Positions 59,791 through 64,000 of a stretch of 64,000 bases of DNA are shown in pieces. The stretch's first letter is position 1. The number at the start of each line of letters is the position of its first letter. The stretch lies in contig NZ_SHLX01000001.1 in assembly GCF_004764705.1 (NCBI RefSeq), positions 620,001-684,000 of the forward strand. Direction: 5' to 3'. This DNA is from Paenibacillus cymbidii (lineage in GTDB: Bacteria; Bacillota; Bacilli; Paenibacillales; NBRC-103111). Both the position numbers and the translations under genes were made by a program. A model generated the notes under the pieces. That model searched no databases and was not told the origin of the DNA. It saw nothing but the letters and a program-made list of their open reading frames with translations.

Positions 59791-61215
59791 TTACGGAACA
59801 ACTTCGAAAACGGTGCCTTGGTTGGCATCGGCCACTTTCATGGAACCATAAACTCCTAAATATAAGCTGGTTTGATTCAGATTCGCTCCCAAGCTAACAT
59901 AATAAGCGGATTGTGAACCAAAAGGATCATCGGTTTCTATAACATGATAATCATTCGTCATTCCATCCGATCTTACCCTGGTATAAGCCAGGACCCCTCT
60001 AACCGGAAGCCGAGATGGTTGTTTCCGAGCAAGATCGATAAACACAATGCTTCCCGTTAAGCCGTAGATTTCATTTCCCATATAGGGCTGGACGCCTGTA
60101 AGTGCAGTTCCTGCAAATTTATCGGGCCTTGGATCCTGATGAAAATAGCTGGTTAACGGCTGAAGACGTTTCGCCGACATTTTTACTGCATCATCGTAGT
60201 AGGCGATTGTTTTCACATCCAAGGCCGGATTTGATGAGCAGCGCGTTAGCACCGATGTGGGAAAGGCACCTTCCCATCCTCGCCAACCCAGGTTAATCGA
60301 TCCTTCTAGGTCGGTTTCTGACTCCTTCGTTGAAGCTTGAACAAGCCAGGTAACCGGTAGGGGGCGATAATAAGTGAACGAAAAAATCGACTCGACGAGA
60401 TCTTGTCCGACATTGCCGGCGTATTTGATGTAATGCTGATCAAACCTTTGATATGAAAGGCCAGGTATATTGCGAACTCCTTTGGCCATTACCGTAAGCA
60501 TTTCCTGAATGGGTACGGGAAGCTCATGGAATCGTGTGACGACAGGCGGATTTTCGATCCACGTCTGATTCGCGATGTCAATTTCAATAATTTTCCCAGC
60601 GAGTTCCATATTGTCCTGGCTTAAATGAAAAGGATCGTAGCCGGATCCGCCATCTCCGGTGGTCAAAACAAGTTTTCCCGTTTCAGGTGAAAAAGTTAAG
60701 CTATTGACTCCATTATGATTTAAAAATGGCCTGCGAATATTCAGCAAGGTCCGCCGTTTTTGAGGTCGGCCATTTGCCTGCATCATCCATTCTTCAACTG
60801 TATCCATATGATCGTAATGAATTTCCCGATTGGTCCACTTCAGGTTCAAAGTTCCAGGATCGCACGGGTCGGGCTTAAACGATTCAAAGGTGCCTGGAAG
60901 AGCACCCGGTCCTTGAGATCCGGCTACCGAATAATGGAGATAAAACAGACCGTTATAGTAAAATTGGGGATGAAAGGCCAGTCCCAGCAATCCTCTTTCA
61001 TCATATCCGCCACCAGTAGCTCCAAGTTTCATGATTCGCGGGCGAATGTCTAAAAAAGTCCCGATTACTCCGTTCCTTATGTAAAGGATCTCTCCTACTT
61101 GAGTTGCGATTAATAAACTTTCTGTTGAGTCGCCCGGCAAATAGGTTGTTTTCAAAACGGTGGGCATATTGATGTTTCTGACAATGGGTCGTAAACTGAC
61201 GGTAACGTTTATCAA
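59791..61215 (-). CDS. PQQ-type glucose/sorbosone dehydrogenase-like beta-propeller protein
   Basis: The 474-residue protein fits the sugar dehydrogenase beta-propeller family: GLLGLAFHPQFYYNGLFYLHYS (as short stretches GLLGLAFHP and GLFYLHYS), NHNGVNSLTFSPETGKLVLT and TTGDGGSGYDP. No signal peptide is evident, unusual for PQQ enzymes, so it may not be a functional PQQ dehydrogenase. The start is TTG at 61215 with GGAGGGGAAA upstream. It stands alone on the minus strand. Confidence 0.7.
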   Translation of the reverse strand: MINVTVSLRPIVRNINMPTVLKTTYLPGDSTESLLIATQVGEILYIRNGVIGTFLDIRPRIMKLGATGGGYDERGLLGLAFHPQFYYNGLFYLHYSVAGSQGPGALPGTFESFKPDPCDPGTLNLKWTNREIHYDHMDTVEEWMMQANGRPQKRRTLLNIRRPFLNHNGVNSLTFSPETGKLVLTTGDGGSGYDPFHLSQDNMELAGKIIEIDIANQTWIENPPVVTRFHELPVPIQEMLTVMAKGVRNIPGLSYQRFDQHYIKYAGNVGQDLVESIFSFTYYRPLPVTWLVQASTKESETDLEGSINLGWRGWEGAFPTSVLTRCSSNPALDVKTIAYYDDAVKMSAKRLQPLTSYFHQDPRPDKFAGTALTGVQPYMGNEIYGLTGSIVFIDLARKQPSRLPVRGVLAYTRVRSDGMTNDYHVIETDDPFGSQSAYYVSLGANLNQTSLYLGVYGSMKVADANQGTVFEVVP

Positions 61216-61416
61216 AAGCTTTCCCCTCCAGTTTATCGATTTTCTTTATCAAAATATGATTGGAACGATTCTTATAGTACCTAAGGTACGAAGCGCTCCA
61301 GGAACGCCACTTCCCTTGTCTGGCGACTTGGTGATGGGTCGAATCAAGTGAAAAATGATAAAATAAATAGGGTTCAGAAAGCTATGCAAGACGATTTGAG
61401 AATAGGAGGGAACGGC

Positions 61417-61788
61417 ATGGAAGTTTTCGCCGACTATTTAGTGCGTATTGCCAACCCGCTGCATCGGGAGCGTATGGAAGAAGTATTGACCTGGGTTACG
61501 AAACAATTTCCGCATTTGGAACCGAAGCTGGCGTGGAATCAGCCGATGTATACCGATCACGGCACGTTTATTATCGGTTTTAGCGCAGCCAAACATCATA
61601 TGGCTTTTGCTCCGGAACGAGCGGGAATGATTCATTTTGCCGATAAAATTGCCCAATCCGGCTACGAGTATACCAAGGAGTTGGTTCGGGTCCGGTGGGA
61701 TCGTCCGGTTCCTTACGGTTTGCTTGAGAACATGATCGATTTTAATATAACGGATAAAGCGGATTGTTCCACCTTTTGGCGGAAATAG
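61417..61788 (+). CDS. DUF1801 (YdhG-like) protein
   Basis: The 123-residue protein has the DUF1801 pattern: HRERMEEVLTWVTKQFPHLEP, LAWNQPMYTDHGTFIIGFSA, KHHMAFAPE and a C-terminal NITDKADCSTFWRK. B. subtilis relatives are named as iron-chaperone-like, but the function is not settled. AATAGGAGGG precedes the ATG. A decayed duplicate lies 2.3 kb upstream. It is 15 bases from a nucleotidyltransferase gene, with which it forms an operon. Confidence 0.85.
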   Translation: MEVFADYLVRIANPLHRERMEEVLTWVTKQFPHLEPKLAWNQPMYTDHGTFIIGFSAAKHHMAFAPERAGMIHFADKIAQSGYEYTKELVRVRWDRPVPYGLLENMIDFNITDKADCSTFWRK

Positions 61789-61803
61789 CAAGGAGGCGAT
61801 ACC

Positions 61804-62568
61804 GTGGAAGGCTGGAAACAGGCGCTGGACATATTTCTGATGGAATGGCGGGGGAATCCGATCGTTACCGGAGCGCTCGTCTGCGGCAGCTATGTCACCG
61901 GTAACGCTACGAAACATTCGGACATCGATGTGCATTTGTTGCTCGACGAGGAAGCGGATTGGAGGGAACGTGGCAATAAGGTCGTCGCCGGTTATTTGAT
62001 CGAATATTTCATGAACCCGCCGCGGCAAATCCGGGCCTATTTTCAGGAGGACTACCACGATCGCCGCAAAATGTCGATGGTCCAATTTGTTACAGGCCAA
62101 GTGCTGTGGGATCGGACGGGGACTCTCCAGTTATTGCGGCGGGAAGCACAGGAATGGATGGACAAGCCCTATGAAAAGATGCCATCTGTTCGTCTCGAGC
62201 AACTCAAGTACGGATTGTGGGATATGCAAGATAATTTTCACGATTGTGCGGATCGCGGCGGGGAAGAACTCCGTTCGGTTTATTTCAACTCATTGCACCA
62301 TTTGTTCAAGAGCTACTGTGAATTTCTTCATCTGGAGGAAATCCCTTATCATCAGTTGCTTGCTTACTTGACGGAGCCAAGCTATCTTGGCAAATACCTG
62401 AAAGAACCGTTCCCTGACAAGGAGTTTGCAGCATTGTTTGTCAAGGCTGTGAAAGCGGAAGAAATCGGCGATTTTGTTCTTCATTACGACTTGTTGACCG
62501 AGTATGTTTTGCATAAAATGGGCGGCTTCCATATCGACGGTTGGAGGCTAAGAAGCGCATCAAAATAG
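61804..62568 (+). CDS. Nucleotidyltransferase domain protein
   Basis: The 254-residue protein has the minimal nucleotidyltransferase signature G28-S29 followed by D40 and D42 (VCGSYVTG, KHSDIDVHLL), as in aminoglycoside or MNT-type enzymes, and a helical C-terminal half. It may nucleotidylate a small molecule, RNA or protein; the target is unknown. The GTG start has AAGGAGG upstream. Confidence 0.82.
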   Translation: MEGWKQALDIFLMEWRGNPIVTGALVCGSYVTGNATKHSDIDVHLLLDEEADWRERGNKVVAGYLIEYFMNPPRQIRAYFQEDYHDRRKMSMVQFVTGQVLWDRTGTLQLLRREAQEWMDKPYEKMPSVRLEQLKYGLWDMQDNFHDCADRGGEELRSVYFNSLHHLFKSYCEFLHLEEIPYHQLLAYLTEPSYLGKYLKEPFPDKEFAALFVKAVKAEEIGDFVLHYDLLTEYVLHKMGGFHIDGWRLRSASK

Positions 62569-62615
62569 GGCGTTGATGTGGACTTCTGTCAAGGTATCCG
62601 CTGCGTGGAAAATTG

Positions 62616-62624
62616 TGTTAAAAT
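62616..62624 (+). promoter_or_regulatory. Candidate extended -10 promoter before the UPF0158 gene
   Basis: TGTTAAAAT is a TGn-extended -10 box 56 bases before the GTG start; no clear -35. Confidence 0.4.
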
Positions 62625-62680
62625 AAGAGGGGACAGCGGTTTATGAGTTGTTGAAGCGGTTCTGAAAGGAAAGAAGAACA

Positions 62681-63148
62681 GTGGAAAAACCAGTCAAGCT
62701 TAAAGAAATAATGGATGGCATGGACCTTCAATTTGATGAGTTCCGAACTTTCCTGAATGTCAAAAAAGGCGAAGTGATTACCGTTTCTCAGGAAGCGCTT
62801 CGGCTGGCAGAAGACGAGGAGCCTACGGACCATTTGCCGGAGTGGCAACAGAATGATATAAGGGCCGCCATTGACGTGGTCGAAAATTTCGACGGATACA
62901 TCGATCTTCCCGATCGATACGAGATCAATGAATATGAAATGATGGAAGACTTCTGCTATACGCTTGCAAATCAAAGAGATCAAGATTCTTTGCTTGACGC
63001 CATTCGCGGAAAAGGCGCCTTCAGAAGATTTAAAGATCTGGTGGGCTACATTGGAGTTGAAAAGAAATGGTACGCCTTTCGGGATGAGCGGTATAAACAA
63101 GTCGCGATTGATTGGTGCGATGCTCATAACGTGAAATATGTGGAGTAA
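62681..63148 (+). CDS. UPF0158 family protein
   Basis: The 155-residue acidic protein matches UPF0158: KLKEIMDGMDLQFDEFRTFL, IDLPDRYEINEYEMMEDFCY, GKGAFRRFKD and KWYAFRDERYKQVAIDWC. Function is not established. The GTG start has AAAGGAAAGAAG upstream. Confidence 0.85.
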   Translation: MEKPVKLKEIMDGMDLQFDEFRTFLNVKKGEVITVSQEALRLAEDEEPTDHLPEWQQNDIRAAIDVVENFDGYIDLPDRYEINEYEMMEDFCYTLANQRDQDSLLDAIRGKGAFRRFKDLVGYIGVEKKWYAFRDERYKQVAIDWCDAHNVKYVE

Positions 63149-63169
63149 ATATATAACTGGGGATAGCCG

Positions 63170-63583
63170 ATGCAGGGGTATAATGTGTTGATGATCTACA
63201 ATATGGACATGAGCCGCATTCTCATGTGCAAACGATTAAAAGAGCCGTACAAAGGGCTGAGCAATTTCGTCGGGGGGAAAATCGAACCCGGGGAATTGGG
63301 AATGGCCGCGGCATATCGCGAGTTGGCCGAAGAGACCGCCATTACCCAGGCGGATGTGGAGTTGCGCCATTTGATGGATTTTACCTATCACTTGCATCAA
63401 TGCTACGTGGAAGTTTATGCCGGCGTGCTGAATCGCGAGGTGACCATTGCCGGTGAGGAAAATGAATTGTATTGGTCAGAGTTGAACCGCCCTTTTTTCG
63501 ATATGACGCAGTACGCCGGCGAAGGGAACATCGGGCATATGATCGAACAGGTGAAATTGAGCCGGCATTTATTTTTAAAATAA
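63170..63583 (+). CDS. NUDIX hydrolase (MutT-like)
   Basis: The 137-residue protein has the Nudix box from G36 to I58 (GKIEPGE, then YRELAEETAI); the late Gly of the consensus is A57. It hydrolyses a nucleoside diphosphate-linked substrate, possibly oxidised nucleotides. CTGGGGATA precedes the ATG. It lies 21 bases behind UPF0158 and 28 before the next gene, suggesting one operon. Confidence 0.9.
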   Translation: MQGYNVLMIYNMDMSRILMCKRLKEPYKGLSNFVGGKIEPGELGMAAAYRELAEETAITQADVELRHLMDFTYHLHQCYVEVYAGVLNREVTIAGEENELYWSELNRPFFDMTQYAGEGNIGHMIEQVKLSRHLFLK

Positions 63584-63611
63584 GCGATCTCATTTCTGAG
63601 GAGGAAATCGT

Positions 63612-64000
63612 TTGCCTTGGCCGATGGTGCATCTGGCTGTCTCCGATCGTTTATTTGCGGGAGAGGCCACGCCGGCTCTGTTGCTCGGTTGTATCGCTCC
63701 GGACGCCATCCACATGAGAGGAAATATTTCTCGGGAAGAGAAGGGCGTTGCGCATTTTGTCCGTGACCAAAAGCTTCCGGACATATCGCTTATTTTGGAG
63801 AAATGTGTGGAATACGGCGGTCGTCGATCGGAGATGGAGTGGAAACATTTTGTGCTTGGTTACTTCTCGCATATTTATACGGATGTACGGTGGACTCATA
63901 CTGTGTATGCCGATTTTGAGAACCGCTGCAGAGGCGAAAAAAATACGATTCGATCGACCTACAATAGCGAAGCAAGCCAATTGGAATTTACGTTGATGAG
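63612..64000 (+). CDS. Zinc-dependent phospholipase C-like/hydrolase protein (partial)
   Basis: The frame starts with TTG at 63612, with GAGGAGG seven bases upstream, and runs off the window end (129 codons seen). The product begins (M)PWPMVHLAVSDRLFAG and contains LLGCIAPDAIHM, AHFVRDQ and FVLGYFSHIYTDVRWTH. His/Asp-rich spacing is like the zinc-dependent phospholipase C/S1-P1 nuclease-like family in Bacillales. No signal peptide. Assignment is by pattern only. Confidence 0.6.
   Translation, partial: MPWPMVHLAVSDRLFAGEATPALLLGCIAPDAIHMRGNISREEKGVAHFVRDQKLPDISLILEKCVEYGGRRSEMEWKHFVLGYFSHIYTDVRWTHTVYADFENRCRGEKNTIRSTYNSEASQLEFTLM

Overview
The window reads as chromosomal DNA of a high-GC Gram-positive endospore-former of the Paenibacillaceae (Paenibacillus/Cohnella-like). 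Support: the miaB-ricA pair, a T-box leader, ycnJ/ycnI copper genes, LplB/YtcP-type sugar importers with a membrane AraC sensor-regulator, many AraC regulators and strong AGGAGG-like ribosome sites. Up to about 55.3 kb the DNA is GC-rich by eye. From 55.3 kb to the end it is clearly more AT-rich, with small accessory genes, a decayed duplicate and the scar of a recent IS66-type insertion.

Layout. 1-4.1 kb: end of a 2-oxoacid:ferredoxin oxidoreductase beta subunit, a PduL-like phosphotransacylase, miaB, ricA and an SMP-30/gluconolactonase-like gene. 4.5-18.8 kb: a carbohydrate region of three modules. They are oxidoreductase-APS kinase-sulfatase-like; isomerase-oxidoreductase; and oxidoreductase-isomerase-two sulfatase superfamily enzymes. 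Two AraC regulators sit among them, and a cheY gene and a T-box-controlled second seryl-tRNA synthetase interrupt them. 18.8-20.2 kb: an ECF sigma factor and a ClpP. 20.3-20.5 kb: an array of 50-bp hairpin repeats. 20.9-30.6 kb: LD-carboxypeptidase, copper genes (CopCD/YcnJ, YcnI), a two-component system, a multidrug-type ABC exporter, and a ROK plus PfkB sugar kinase pair. 30.9-34.1 kb: a membrane acyltransferase and an anchored FAD oxidoreductase. 34.2-44.1 kb: an AraC sensor-regulator, a lipoprotein, two permeases and a 1240-residue heparinase-like protein, probably an oligosaccharide uptake and cleavage locus. 44.8-53.2 kb: HrpB helicase, AraC regulator, phytanoyl-CoA dioxygenase-like enzyme and a heterodimeric ABC exporter. 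53.6-55.3 kb: a complete IS66-family element. 55.6-64 kb: small accessory genes.

The most unusual signals are these. (1) A conserved upstream block shared by two paralogous oxidoreductase operons, which can also be read as a similar small peptide. (2) An adenylyl-sulfate kinase translationally coupled to a sulfatase-superfamily enzyme that has Thr where sulfatases have Cys or Ser. (3) A composite four-hairpin intergenic repeat present three times, one copy split by the IS66 element with a perfect 8-bp target duplication. (4) A 210-bp structured element with 20-bp terminal inverted repeats between two genes of the sulfatase module. (5) A 50-bp-period hairpin array and a roughly 49-bp GC-rich tandem repeat. 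No rRNA, tRNA or CRISPR array was recognised.
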